Source: Pseudopyrenochaeta lycopersici (lineage: Eukaryota; Ascomycota; Dothideomycetes; Pleosporales; Pseudopyrenochaetaceae). Taken from it: a stretch of 64,000 nucleotides of DNA. Below are positions 12,551-26,000 of this stretch, in pieces. The position numbers were made by a program, and so were the translations under genes. The notes under the pieces are model-generated. The model saw only the letters and a list, made by a program, of their open reading frames with translations, was not told the origin of the DNA and did no database searches. The DNA lies in assembly GCA_003313425.1 (NCBI GenBank), contig NHZP01000002.1:62001-126000 (forward strand), written 5' to 3'. Numbering within the stretch: the stretch's first letter is position 1; every line of letters starts with the position of its first letter.

Positions 12551-13069
12551 CGCTGTGGCATTTTTGGTTGCTAAAAGAGTAAGCGGTACGCAAACAAAGA
12601 GGCCGAGAATAACTACACAGAGAGTCTATCATTGTACAATCCATGACACCATATTCCTTGATCTTATGCATGAGGTGCTAATTATTACATACGCAAGTTG
12701 TGTTACTAAAAGAGCATTCTAATGACGGCAAAAGGCTAGAGATGCAAAAGGACTAGAGCAGATTACGCTCAATTAGCGAGAGATTTGTGAGTATACTAAA
12801 GAACGTGGACATACTACGCCGTTTGGTAAGGAGGGTACTTCTGTCTAAACAAAGAAGTTGAGAAAAAGCATTGCTAGCAGTATCTAAGGCTGGTTCATGT
12901 TAGAAATATTAAAATCGAGACTTGATAATATTGGGATAGGAATATAAGAACTACATCTCCAGTGAGGAGGAGAGCACCACAGGCAAGAAGGATTTATAAA
13001 TTTTATAAAAAAAAAACGAAGTGAATTGAACTATTGTTGCAAACAACGCGCTGTGACCTGGGGTACTGT

Positions 13070-13228
13070 AGGCTCACGTGCGCGCTGACGTAGGAGCTTA
13101 CCCTGGAGAGACACGTACTTATGTGCGCGCTCACGTGCAAGCTGATGGGCAAGCTCACGCAGGAGACACCTGAAGGCAGACTCACGTGCGCGATCACGTG
13201 CGCGAGTACCTACGCGCTCACGCTCCTA
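13070..13228. repeat. Degenerate short tandem cluster rich in CACGTG
   Basis: About 150 bp contain repeated variants of GCTCACGTGCGCG and related GCTCACG/CTGACG words, several carrying the palindrome CACGTG (the E-box core). The spacing is irregular, about 10-25 bp. The block is GC-rich inside an AT-rich region. It may be a microsatellite-like relic or a promoter element cluster; no adjacent gene is evident. Confidence 0.5.
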
Positions 13229-13494
13229 CCGTATAATGGCCCCTGTAATAGGCCGTGCTCAGCTCTCCTCTATATAGCTGGCTCTCCTAAGCCTCCTTAA
13301 TAAAACAGTCGTCCATCTCATAGATCACCTGGGTAACTGTTACCAAGCTCTCCCTTTTCCTTCTACAACTATCTTATTAGCTTCAGGAAAATAAATCAGA
13401 CGAGATTCTATTAGTAGTGCAATTTCTTTATTAGATAATTGATTTAATACAGGGTATATTCGTAAGACATAACTAGGAGACGCATGTAACGTAT

Positions 13495-14165
13495 TGTCAG
13501 ATTGTCAAATACAAGGAAAGAGCGATAAATAGTAGGACTGATAACTATTGCGATCTACAGAACCTCTGGAAGCAGAGGAGCTATACAAAAGAACAGACAG
13601 AATAACAATAAATAAGAATCTATTTTCTAACTAACACATTTATTAAAATTCTAATAATTAAGACTCTTACTGCCTTACTTACATACTAAAATAATAGCAA
13701 CCCTAAGTATAAGAGATGCGACTGTCGTCCTAACTAATTATAATAGCTAGACGGCCTAGTACTACTAGTTTAAGATAAAGTGCGAATTATTAAGGAACTA
13801 GCCCCTTATTAACCTAGAAGGTACTAAAGAACTAAAACTAAAGCTAATAGTTCTATAATTACTAAATATTACTAATTATTAACTCACAGTAATAGTTTTA
13901 GTAAGAAGTACTACGTTAAGCTCTTAAATACGTAAAAACACGTAACTAATATAATAAGAGGAGATTCCTTTTACTACTATTCTAATAAAGATCTCTAAAC
14001 TCTCTTAGAGTAGATAGGAAGTATATAAAGAGAACTGTAATAACTATAAGATACACTTTAAATTATATAAGCTTTTAGATAAAGAATATTAAGAAGAAAA
14101 GATAAAGTATAAGAAGCTAATTAAGTATATACTAGCTACTATCTTACTTTATCTATAACTAAGCT
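13495..14165 (+). mobile_element. Copia-type element fragment (5' LTR and start of gag), RIP-damaged
   Basis: Its 3' portion after about 13656 (aattaagactcttactgcc) closely resembles the first internal bases of the complete Copia element after 15311 (attaagagtcttactatc), so 13495-13656 is probably a diverged LTR beginning TGTCAGATTG. 13657-14165 is RIP-altered gag-like sequence. The element is cut at 14171 by the start of the large Gypsy element. Confidence 0.45.
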
Positions 14166-14170
14166 ACTAT

Positions 14171-14534
14171 TGTGCCGTTGCACAGGGTACCTGGGCAATC
14201 AGGTGATGATGGGTTTCCTTTGTCAGCGAAATTTGGTGATAAGACTTGGAGATGCGAGAGATCTCAACATCATGCACTATGCACCACACACCACGATAAT
14301 TCACTTCAAAACTGAGATTTTGCGAAGTAGCTAGTGCATTAGCTACGTTAATTTAATGAGATTTCAGACTATTTTGTTTATTACTTTTAATCAGGCTCTA
14401 TGCTTCCCTTCGTTTCTAGCAGACTACACAGGCAGGGCTGCTCCTGTTATTCACGCACGTTTGATTCTAACGTTACCTCTTATTCACAACACTAGAACTG
14501 CGGGATTGTGCCGAACCACCTTATTAACTCCATA
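14171..14534 (+). repeat. 5' LTR of the large Gypsy element
   Basis: 364 bp, the same length as the 3' LTR at 32103-32466. The visible differences are transitions in both directions; some sites are preserved only in this copy and others only in the right copy, so each was mutated independently. Confidence 0.85.
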
Positions 14535-14716
14535 AATAATAGCGAAGCCTAAGGGGCACAACAGTCTGTTCTGGTTAGGCTATAGCTAATAAGAGCAGAA
14601 AAAGCCTATATAGCATTAAACTGTTAACGTTAAAAATACAAATATAAGAGCGCTATATTACGATACAGAGATTATAGGATTACCTAGAAAGAGCTAGGTG
14701 TCTGTTTAACCCTGAC

Positions 14717-14796
14717 GAACCTTTAAGAGGGATGGCGCTGTTGCGGCTACCCTTCGGAACCTTTAAGAGGGATGGCGCTGTTGCGGCCACCCCCTC
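14717..14796 (+). repeat. 40-bp tandem duplication in the Gypsy leader
   Basis: Two adjacent copies of a 40-bp unit beginning GAACCTTTAAGAGGGATGG lie in the untranslated leader just inside the 5' LTR. They differ at very few positions and, unlike their surroundings, are not AT-rich. Confidence 0.8.
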
Positions 14797-15089
14797 TACA
14801 TTTTTAGAGCTAAGATTTGACAGGGACCAGCTCTGTTGAGGCTGTATCCTTATTATCTTACTATAATAAATTAAGACTTCCTATAAGATAAGCAGAAGCT
14901 AACTTAGTAACAGAATAATAATAAGAATAAGAATAAGATAATAGAAAATAGAAACAAAAACAGCTATAAATAATTAAGAAATAATTTAGAAGTAGTATAG
15001 TATTAGATTTTAGTTAATTATTAGCGTTAGTAAGGAACTGCCTAGTAGTTGCAGTCTCTTTATTCAGTTATACTGAAGGGCTGCAGCAG

Positions 15090-15311
15090 TGTCAGATACA
15101 AGATGGGTGCCCGGAAAGAGTATGCTGTTAGATCTATAGCACAGCAGCGAGCGTACGCGATACTGCATTGTAGCATATAGCTCAGGTGTAACTACTTAGC
15201 ACACACACTACATAAAAAGGACAAAAAAATAGAAAAGAACTCAGACAGCATTAATACAATGAAATAAAACCTATTAACATACCTTATCGCATTTAAGCAT
15301 TCTATCTAATA
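15090..15311 (+). repeat. 5' LTR of nested Copia element
   Basis: 222 bp, same length as its partner at 20207-20428. Differences are transitions. The 3' end TGACA has become TAATA by RIP-type change. Confidence 0.9.
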
Positions 15312-18300
15312 ATTAAGAGTCTTACTATCTTAATTACACTTTAAAATAATATCGCTGTTAATAATGCAAGAACTAACCGTAATCCTAATAGACTACACGA
15401 CGTACACGCTATAGCTGTAACAGCTAGAAACGCGATGCGTCTCCCTTAACGTGTAGGAACAGATAGATCCTACTTAGAATATTCCTCTGAAAACAAAACT
15501 AAGAATCCTAACTAAGCTAGATATTACAAAGTACAAGAGAAAGATAACGCTTAGTAATAATAATAACAGGGCACCTCTGCGACTAGAGGCCCCGTCTGAG
15601 CTCTTAACAAACAGCCTTAAGGCGTGGAAGGAGGACACTAACTTCTACAAACTCCGCCTTGAGTTATATAAGATAGCAGACAGAGACTATCGCGAAGAAC
15701 GGGCGAATATAGACAAAGCAGTAGTATATATCTAATAATCTGTATTACCCCACCTTATAAAGAACTGCTGTAAGCTAGGTATACTAATTTAAACGTAGCT
15801 TATTAGCCTAAAATAAACAGTTAGAATAGACGCTAAAGAAGAACAGTTACAAGTACGTTACTAATACCTAGCCGCACTTAAACTAATAAGACAGCCTAGG
15901 AGTTAGGATACCTAGCTCTTAGAATATAACTACGCCGTAACAAACGCGGAGACTAAAGAAGTCGCTAAAATATAGAATATATAAGATATTATATAAGAAT
16001 TTCTTAACTTAGTTATAAAGATAGCGCTAACCTAGGTAATAATATTCTAGGACTATAGTTAGCGAGAATAAAATATAACTTATAAAGAAATAATAAAACG
16101 CTTCTAAGAACATATAAGTAAGTACTACCCTTTAAAGGGGAAGCAGTAGAGGGGCGCCTCTACTGTAGGGAACACCTTATTTCTCGCTGCTAGTAGTAAA
16201 TCTACCCTAGGCACTAATAAAGACACCTCTTACGTTGCTAATAGCGCACTATCTACTCTAACTATACAGGGGAGTTAGGGAAGGCCTTATTAAAAATAAA
16301 CTTTTAGTTAAAACACTATATCTAAGCAGTCCCTAATAGGGGATATAGCAGCAGCTAAAGGAGTAAAATACCCTACTTATAAATAACGCTATAGACTAGA
16401 GAATTGTTACTATATCTATATAAATAAAGCACTAGAGTAGTTTACACCTCGCTTAGGAATCACAGCAATAGTAAGGCACTAACTAGAATATAACGCTGAC
16501 CTGCAAGAACAGCTTAGGAGCAGGAAAAGAGCTCGCACAAAAACACTAACTATTAAAACGTTAACGTCTTAGACACCCGAAATGTCTACAAAGTAACTAG
16601 AGGGACAGAAGAATTTAACAATTAATGCTGCCTTAACTACTACATTATTTTAAGCAGAAGCTTTAGACTATCTACTAAGGCACTCATTTATTTTAGACTC
16701 AGGATCTATAATATATATTACAAACAATCGTAACTAAGTCTAAGACCTCCGTCTGCCTACAGCTGCAGACTATATTTAGGCTAGAAATACATAGATCTAG
16801 ATATAAGGATACAGATTAGTCCTGCTTAACCTTATCAGACTAAATAGGCCGACTAAACTTGAACTGCGCAACGTAGCCTAGTATCCAGACATCTTATATA
16901 ATTTAGTCTCTTTTAGACTACTTAGACAGTAAGGGATGTAGTAAGATAACTAGAGTAACCCTACTACTCTAAAGAGACAGGATAACACTATAATTATACA
17001 CCTAAAGGAGGCACATAGCTAATAGATACTTAAGCATTAGGATAAGGGCGAAGCCGCCTTCTTTACAAAAGCAATTAACTCCCGCACCAAGCAATCAGCA
17101 CAAAAGGCCGACGCTATACAGTAGCATAGGCGAATAGGACACCTAGGACTAGCAGTAATTAAGCACTTAGTCCAACAATCTAAGGGGGTGCGTATTAAAG
17201 GAATTACTACTATACAATACAACGCATGTAGAAGAGCTAAGACTAGACGCTAGATAAGACGCACACCCTAAGTAAACAACTAAGGCCCTAAGGAAAGACT
17301 CGCTATTAACTTCTACACGTACAAGGAAGGAAGTTTAATAAAAGAGAAGAGTTAGATGCTAGTTACTAATCAGTACTCTAGTTTTATATAGGATTTCTAC
17401 TTTAAGGATAATTAACTCAGAAAGTCTATTATTAAGTTTCTAGATATTATCGTCCGCTTCCTAAAGAAGCAGTATAATATTACAGTTAAGGTTATTAAAT
17501 GCGACAGAGAGATCGCGACTACTAAACCTAAAGTTTTAAGATAGTGTACCGCGCGCTTAATTTAATTAGAGCCCTCCGCCCTATACACTTAATCCTAGAA
17601 CAGTAGAGCTAAACGCTTAGGAGGTGTAGTAAAAGATAAATCACGCACGATATAATTAGACGCAAACCTACTATAGGAACTGTAGCCAGAGATCGTACAA
17701 GCAGCAGTGTACCTATACAATCGAACGCTAAACTACTTAAACGCCTAGAAGTTACCCTACAAAGTTTTCTTTACTACAGTAGCCCTGTATAATAGCATAA
17801 TTACCTCCCCACAGAAACTAAATTAAGCCTATCTTAAGGTATACAGTTATAAGGCATTCGCCCTTACTAATAATATACTTTAAGGCAAATTACAACTCTA
17901 ACGTCTTAACCCCAGAGCATAGATAGGATACCTTATTAGATACTAATCCTCTAATATCTATAGAATCTAGATTCCACCTATAGCTAAAGTAATTAGCACT
18001 TAGGATATAGTATTTAATAAAGAATTACTATTTAATAGGAAGACAGAAGACCTTATAGATAACCTTATGCACAGCACGTTAAATAAGATAGCTGTATAGA
18101 TAAGGACAGTTAAACTGCCAGAACTAACCTATAAGGAACCAGAGACCTAAACGTTCTATAAAGACAACACTATTTAAGACTCTAAAACAACTTAGCAAGA
18201 TAACTAACTAGGTTACTATTAAGGGAGGAAGATTAACTACACCTACCCTTCTCTACTAACTACTCTGCTGCTAGTAGCTCTGCTTACGTAACTATTATCT

Positions 18301-20206
18301 GGTAAGCATTAAGGAGATAGCTAAACAACATCTAGCTTATTAAAAATAATTCCTTAGGAAGCAGCCTTTATAGTAGGCACCTAAGCAGGGCACGTTAGAA
18401 CCTATAATAGGAAGATAATTAATAAAGCCTAAATAAAGCGAATGTTAGCCTAAGGATTAAAGCTATATTAAAGCGAGTTACTGCCGCTGCTAACTTCTCA
18501 CACAAGAATTAAGAAACATCCTCTCTGCGAATAGTTTAAGGAAGCTAAGAAAGAGTACCTTAAAAGCTATTATAAGATAAAATTATAGTCTAAAGTACTA
18601 ATAAAGAAGATTAAACTAACAGGATAACAGATCCTTAATTATATATAGGTGTGTACCTACAAACTAGATAAGAACTATTACTTACTAAAGTGTAAGGCGC
18701 GACTTATTATCTAAGGTAACTAACAAAGGAATATTACCTTATAAGACACTTACGCAGCTACTCTCGCCAGCCGTTTATTCTAAATACTAATGGTAGTAGC
18801 AGCTTACTACAATCTAGAGCTTAAGTAATATAATATTATAAACGCCTTTATCCACGCAACTATAGATTAAGAAGTATACATAAGAATACCCTACAGCTAC
18901 TAAAAGCCTAGAATAATACTCTAGGTAAATAAGGCTTTATATAGTCTCTAGATCTCCCCTCTCCTCTAGTAAAAGGAATTTATATTAACCCTTAAGAAAC
19001 TTAGCTTTTAGAACGTCCCTTACAAGCCATACTACCTAATTAAGGACGGAATTATTATATTCTTCTATATTAATAATATTATTCTTGCATATAGTAAGCA
19101 GAAGGAGACTAAAGCCTAATAAGTAATTTAACATCTTAGAGATAAGTACTCTATTACAGGTAGAGATAATCTTTAATAGTTTCTTAGAGTTAAAGTTATT
19201 AGGAACTAAGAGCAGCGCAAGATCTAGCTATTATAAGCAGCATACGCGGATAAGATTAGCTGCTTAGTTAACAGAAAAGACATCTGACATAATACTCTAA
19301 TAGTAGCTATTAAACTAAAGCCCTAAGACAGCCTAGTAACTCTATTAGAAATTAATAAGTACTAACGTAAGATTAGATCTCTACTATATGCAGCTGTTAT
19401 AACCTAACTAGATATTGCCTTTGCAACATCAAGACTAGCCTGATTCCTTATAAACCCTAGCACTAAGCACTATACAGCAGCTAACTAAGTTCTCCTTTAC
19501 CTCTAAAGCACTAAATTAAGATCCCTTAAGCTTAGTAGAGATAACTGTCTTAAAGTAGTAAGCGATGCCTTATTTATAGACAACACAATTGATAGAAAAA
19601 GCTCGCAGGGATACATAATTAAGTTATTTGGCGGTTTAATTACTTAGAAAGTAAGTAAGTAAGATATAGTCACAACATTAACTATAGAAGCTGAGCTTCT
19701 TGCGCTATTATAAGTAGCAAAAGAAGCTATATTTATATCACGACTACTTAAGGAACTGTAAATTAATCTGCCTGAGGACACAATCACGATATAATGCGAT
19801 AATACTTAAACTATCTAGCTAATTAATAATGAAGTCTCACAGCTGTAAACTAAGCTCTGGCATATAGACATTTATAATTATTAGCTAAGACAGGAGGTGT
19901 TAAGAAGAAGTATTCAGGTCATCTATGTCTAATTGGCTAACATGCTAGCTAATAGCTTTATAAAGGCGTTGCTAGCTAATAAATAGACACAGTTTCTAAG
20001 CTAAATAGGCCTTATAGAGCTCGCAAGAAGCAAAGAAATAATAGCAGCACGCCTTAAAGAGATCTAAAGCTAAATTAAGAAGCTAGAGATTGAACAGGCG
20101 TAGCTAGACGGCGATTAATGCTCCCTGTATACGACCTCTAGATTTACTAGAAGATAACAGAAGTAGTTCTTGTCTAGCTTAAAATAGTTTCTAAGCTGAG
20201 GGGGTG

Positions 20207-20428
20207 TGTTAGATACAAGATAGGTGCCTGGAAAGAGTATGCTGTTAGATCTATAGCACAGCAGCGAGCGTACGCGATACTGCATTGTAGCACATAGCTT
20301 GGGTGTAACCACTTGGCACACATACTACATAAAAAGGACAAAAAAATAGAAAAGAACTCGGACAGCATCAATACAATGAAATAAAACCCATTAACATACC
20401 TCATCGCATTTGAGCATTCTATCTGACA
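20207..20428 (+). repeat. 3' LTR of nested Copia element
   Basis: 222 bp, beginning TGTTAGATAC and ending ATCTGACA. It is followed by the target duplication agcag and then by the resumed Gypsy gag sequence. Confidence 0.9.
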
Positions 20429-20715
20429 AGCAGCCTATTTAGGATTTAGCCTTCAGCTATCCTTATAGCTAACTTAACACTAGATTCGCTGTTATTTAGA
20501 TTAGACCTTACGCCTGCTATTAAGGTTATTAAGAAACATACTATAGATACTAGTAAAGTACTCGTGCCTATAAGGCTAGCGAGGAAAGACTTTCTATTTA
20601 TAGGAAAAGACGTTACTAAGTTCCTAGATAACTTTAATCGCTAGGCAGATAATAGCAGCTATAATAACTATTAAAAGATAAGAATCTTTCTAGATTTCTA
20701 TAACACTATATATAG

Positions 20716-21043
20716 TGTGCAGGAACAGAGGCCTCAGCCAACTTCTCCCTTTTGATGGTAGCCTTGCGCGCAGTGGAATCAACTGAGCATCTCGTGTTGG
20801 TCGAGATGGTGAGGTGCGGGGACGGGTAACGAGGTAGACAAAGGTGGATAGGCAACGATGAATTGAATGATCGAGACTCTGGTGAAGCAGGACTTGACAG
20901 TACGGCGTGGGTGGTACTTGGTGGATTCGATGCCTCCCAAGGAGATCCTATCTATCTACCTTTATACCCGGATTTCCCGGCTAAGCCTACCTAATCCTAG
21001 CTGAGATGCCCTCGGTAACTACGTCACCAAGTGCATCGGCACA
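20716..21043. mobile_element. Solo LTR, GC-rich, inserted in Gypsy gag
   Basis: A 328-bp block with TGTGC...GCACA ends, flanked by atag at 20712-20715 and 21044-21047. Composition is ordinary and it lacks RIP damage, whereas sequence on both sides is heavily mutated. The gag reading continues across it when it is ignored. A solo LTR, left by recombination between the two LTRs of a younger element, is the simplest explanation. Confidence 0.7.
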
Positions 21044-22980
21044 ATAGAAGCTTTATTAAGAAAATAAGGCTATATAGGGCACTAGACTAGAAGAAGCTTT
21101 AAGAAGTAATAAAAGAGTATTAGCATAATTAAGATATAGCTTAACGCATAAGAACGCGAGCGTTCCTAGAGACCTATATTTCTAAGACCTTAAGGAAGTT
21201 CCTAGGGCTATCTAAGTATTTAACTAACTCTCGCGGCGTACAGTAACGCTTATATTAAGATAAGCTAGCTATATAAGATAGAGGCTAGCTTCGTTTTCGC
21301 TAAAGGCCTTCTAAGAGAAGACTAGGATATAATCTTTATCTATATATATAAAGGACTAATTCTAGATAAGCTAGAGAGTTTTAATATTAAGAAGATTTAT
21401 ACGTATCTTAAGCGCATATACTGCTAGAGAGAGGGGATAAAATAGATATCCCTTAGCCACGCAGAAAGAGAGGCTAAGCTTACACACTAGATCCTAGATT
21501 AAGAAAAGAAAATATTAACAGCTAAGCAGCTAAAGGATGCATTTAATAACTATAAGAAAAGTAAGGTTTAAGAGGAAGCTAGGCTTACTCTTCTACCTAG
21601 TGTAGATCCAGAGGTTTAAGACCTTATTTTAGCCCTTAGCGACTAGAAGGTTAGCCTAGCTAAGGTTAACGAGATAATAGTTTATCATAAACTTACTTAG
21701 ATTCTAAGGAACCTAGCTACGTACGCGTACTTTATTAGCTAAGTCGTCTTAAGAAATAATACTAAGCAGCTACTATTAGAAAGGAATAATAGCTTATATA
21801 TAATAATAGCTCCTCGTAACGTAAATCCTTAGCAAGGCGTAATTACTATCTAAGGCTGTAAATATTAAAATACTTATAATATATATAACTTCTCTAGTTA
21901 TATTACTAGAGAATATAAGCTATATTAGCTGCTTTTATATCTTAGCTAGATTAGCTTTAAGTAGAATAAAAAAGTTAGATATAAGACTTACTATTTTAGT
22001 CCTTCGTATAAGAGGTTAGGGTAAATCTAAGAAACTGCACTCTAAATACTACAGCTCTATTAGTTAAAATAGAAAATTTAGGAGTATTATAGAGTTACTA
22101 ATAATATTCTAGATTAGCTAGTATTAGTAGTATATCTAGAGAAGTTTAATAGAGTAGACTTAGGCCTACTTAATATTAAAAGCTTAGACTACTAGCTGCG
22201 CAGTAATAGAAGGTAGTTAGTCCTAATATAAATACGATTACAGAAGATAGATATAGCAGGGCAGCTATAAGCCTAGCTAAGGATCTTCTAAACTTTTAGA
22301 ACGTTAAGATATTACTAAGAGGCTTAACTAAGGCGTGTTTTACCCTTAATAAGGTTATATCTTAGGATATTATTCTAAGTGCTTTTAAGGAAGGAGTAGT
22401 AAATACTAGCTTAACTTATATAGTAATATACTCTTAAACGCGTTAGAATATTAGGAAAGATCTAGTTCTTAAGAAAGTTAGGTAGAGTAAAGTTTAGAAG
22501 TAAGCTCTTACTAAACCTCTTTATTCTAAGTAACTAAAGTAAGTTATAGTTAAGGACTATTATATGCTTACTATAAGAAGTAATACTACATTTAAACTAA
22601 TAAATATTAAGAAATTTAAATAAGTAGAGCTAATTCTATTTGCTAGTTAAGCCTATAATAAGCTATTCTCTCTAATATAGCCTCTAGATAATAATAGAAA
22701 CTTTTAAGTTTTAAAAGCTAAGCCTAAATTTATTAGTTAGAATAAGAAAAAGAAGAACTAGAATAATAGCCTTACTAATACAGAGCTCTATTATTTACTA
22801 GGCCTGTATCTAAACTATATTACTACTACTATACTACGTTAGGAGGTACGTAGTATAACTTTTAGGGACCTTATAAGCTAATATTAGCTTTAAAAATAAG
22901 TTAGTAATATATTAAAAGTAATTAATAAGCCTGCTGCGTTATTAGCTAGCGTAAAAGCTATAGTATTAAGTATTAGGCTG

Positions 22981-23042
22981 GTTAGCTAATTAGTAATCGC
23001 TAGGTTAGCTAAGCGAGACCTGCTGAAACCTAATTAGCTGAC
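22981..23042. repeat. Hairpin repeat, copy 1
   Basis: A 62-bp unit with near-perfect 13-bp inverted ends (GTTAGCTAATTAG / CTAATTAGCTGAC). It shares its ends and its centre (GAGACCTGCTGAAA-like) with copy 2 at 27747-27810. Flanking sequences of the two copies are unrelated. Confidence 0.6.
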
Positions 23043-26000
23043 ACCGCAGTGCCTTACCCCGCATAACCCTGCGTCTACCTAAGTTATTAGAGATGTTTAG
23101 AGGCATTTTTCTAATAAAGAAAAGGTTAAATTAAATTAATTAGATACTGTTAGTCTTAAAAAAGGACTAAATTTAGGGCTTAACTTAATATAATTTAGGA
23201 CTTTTAATACCTAAACTAGGTATAAAGCCCTAGGAATATATAATACTTAGCATAAAGCTTTAGTTAATCCTACTAAATAAGAAGCTATAATAATTTAAAA
23301 GAAGATAGGTATAGCCTATATACAGTATAACCTTGTAACCTACTAAGCCTTATTTAATAGGCATGTAGTAAAGTATCTTATTAATACTAGCGTACAGATA
23401 AACCTTTTAAGATATAGTGCAGCTAAGGTATTAAAGCTTACATATAAAGACTATAAGTAAGGTAGCTTATATTAAGATAGAGTAGTTACTATAAATAGAA
23501 GTACTAATCCTTTTATAGGAACTGCGTAGAGCGTCCTAGTTAAAGTAGAGGAGGTAACTATTATTAGTTACTTTAAGATTATTTAAAACCTAATAAAATT
23601 AGCAATTTTAGGTAGACCTTAGTGCGCTTTAGTAAGGTTATTAATTTAGTATAACGTATATAGAAGGATTACGTGCAGGATTATTTCTAAGAATAGAGAT
23701 AGAAACGCTGTCTTTATAGCCTCTAATCCTGCTCTACTGCATCTAAGAGACTATATACTAACTCCTAAAGATAAAGAAAACACGTAGTAGATACCCTTTT
23801 TAGGGAGGAGTATCTAGATTTAAGTAGAAGATACCTAAGATAATATTTTAGTTTAGAATCTTATTTATCTTATACTTAAGTTAAGTATATTTAGGAGGCT
23901 AAGTTTATAAAAACTTCTGTTAGATTTAGTAGATTTTTATCTTATTTTATAACTAATAATAAGTAGTAATTTAAAGAATAAGTAAAGTAAGTAATAAGTT
24001 ATATAGTTAGAGCCTCTAAGGATCCTTTAGCTATACGAGAATTAGAGTCCTTTTTAGTTATATATAAACTTAACTACTAGGCGTAATAGGAAAAGAGAAG
24101 GAAGTGTATAGACAGTTAGGTTAATACCCTATATAAGAGGGTAGCTAATAAGGTGTAACTTATAGATACTTCTGCAGTATTAGATATTAAGGAGTTTAGG
24201 CGTAAGGATTAGAAGCGACATACTATTAAACTATAACTCTTAAGAAAAAGTCTAAGACCTCCTAATATAAGGCCTTTTAATTACCTTTTTAAGTATAGAT
24301 ATATAGTATTCTTATAAGGTATAAGATTAATACTAGAAAGGCTAGCCTTATAAAAGTTTAGATCTAAGTTAATAAAATTAGAAGTTTAGCTATTTATTAA
24401 AATATTAATAAATAGAGAAGGCGTAATTACTTTTACTTTCTCTAAGACGGGATAAATTATTAAAGATATATATCCTCTATATAAGATATAGACTATTAAA
24501 TATAAAGCTTAGTAAGAAAAATTATTCCTAATAGTACAAGCTATTAAGGAAGAGGTAGTTATAATATTTAATAACAGACTTAATTAAGGGGTACTAGAAA
24601 GATGCGCTAGTTAGTACAGAAACTTATAGTTTCTAGTTAAAAAGAAGGATAAGAGTTATTAGATAATACTTAAGTTAATTAAGATAAACGCAGTGTCTCT
24701 TAGGGATACTAATCTGCCTCTAACAGCAGATAAATTCTCTAAGCGTTTTAGTAGATATTATATTCTGTCTCTTATAGATCTATTCTTAGAATATAACTAG
24801 ATTATACTTTATTTAGATAGCAGAGACATAACTACCTTTTATACGCTAGTTAGTTTACTTTAATACTATATAATAGTTTAAGGCGCAACTAACTTAGTTA
24901 TAGTCTTTTAGCGAGTAGTTATAAAGATTATAAAGGATTATTAGCTATATACTATTCCTTTTATAAATAATATTACTGCTAGCAGTCCTAAAACTAACTA
25001 TAGAGGAGAAGAAGTATTTCTTAGAGTAAGAAGATGTATATTAGAATATATTTAACAGCTAGACAGAGCTCTAGCTAACGTAGAAAGAGCTAGAGCTATA
25101 ATTTTAGGTAAGAAGTGTTAATAGGGAGTCTCTAGATTAGGGGTAGTTAAATATAAGGTTACTACGTAAGGGAGACACCTAGATTAATAGAAAGTAGCTA
25201 AGATTCTAGATTAGCTAGAATACAGAAATATAAAAGAAGTAAGGGCGTTTATAGGTATCTGCGTCTACTACAGGATATAGGTGCCTAGTTTTACTATTCG
25301 CGCGAAGCCTCTATTCTAGTTAATAAGGACTAGTGTTAAATAGATATAGTAGGAGGCTTAATAAGAGGCTATACGTACCTTAAAGTAATATATTACTTTA
25401 GCCCTAGTATTAGCAAGTCCTAACTATAAGAATAGAGGTATACTTTTTATAGCAGTAGATATAAGTAAGGAAGGTGCAGGCGCGTCTCTTAAATAGATTA
25501 GAGTAGACAGAAAAAGACATCAATATTAATTTAAAAGTATAATATAGTTAAAAGCTAAGAGTCCTTAGTACTTAATAAAGCTTAAGTATAAGGTAGTATT
25601 ATAGGCGCTAAAGAAATTCAGAACCTAGCTATATAGATAATATTTTACTATTAAAATAGATACTTAGACGCTTATTTATTAACTTAATAGATTATTACTT
25701 AACGTCCCTAAGTTAGTCTAAAATAGGTAGCTTATAGCTATTCTTACTTAGGACTTTAATATTAAGTATATTCTTAGAAAGAAGAATATTATTACTAATA
25801 CGTTATTACGTTATCTAAAGCTAGAAGAATAGGAACAGCTAGATAAGACTAAAGATAACCTTAAAGATTTTATTAAAAACCTAGTTACTAACCTTAAGTT
25901 TACCTTACCTACTAAAATAAATAGAGTACTAGATAAGTAATACTTAGATAAGTCTAAAGTAATTACTTAGTTCTTAATAAGATTTAAGAAGCCTAAAGGC

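Larger units (their letters stand above)
15090..20428 (+). mobile_element. Complete Ty1/Copia retrotransposon, RIP-inactivated, nested in the Gypsy gag region
   Basis: LTRs of 222 bp lie at 15090-15311 (TGTCAGATAC...) and 20207-20428 (...ATCTGACA). They are flanked by the 5-bp duplication agcag at 15085-15089 and 20429-20433. A purine tract (gctgaggggg) precedes the 3' LTR. The interior reads gag, integrase and reverse transcriptase on the plus strand through many TAA/TAG stops. The RT active-site box is visible at about 19062-19095 as FYINNIILAYS; YVDD is expected, and the two Asp codons now read Asn, as G-to-A changes would give. Total length 5339 bp is normal for Copia. It cannot encode protein now. 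Confidence 0.9.

Noticed and set aside
13070..13228. CRISPR-like array
   Set aside because: The units are degenerate, without regular spacers, and the genome is eukaryotic.
17037..17222. 61-codon minus-strand ORF
   Set aside because: It is the antisense of Copia integrase-region sequence read on the plus strand.
20115..20404. Minus-strand ORFs of 68 and 76 codons
   Set aside because: They overlap the 3' LTR of the Copia element and share its sequence with the 5' LTR.
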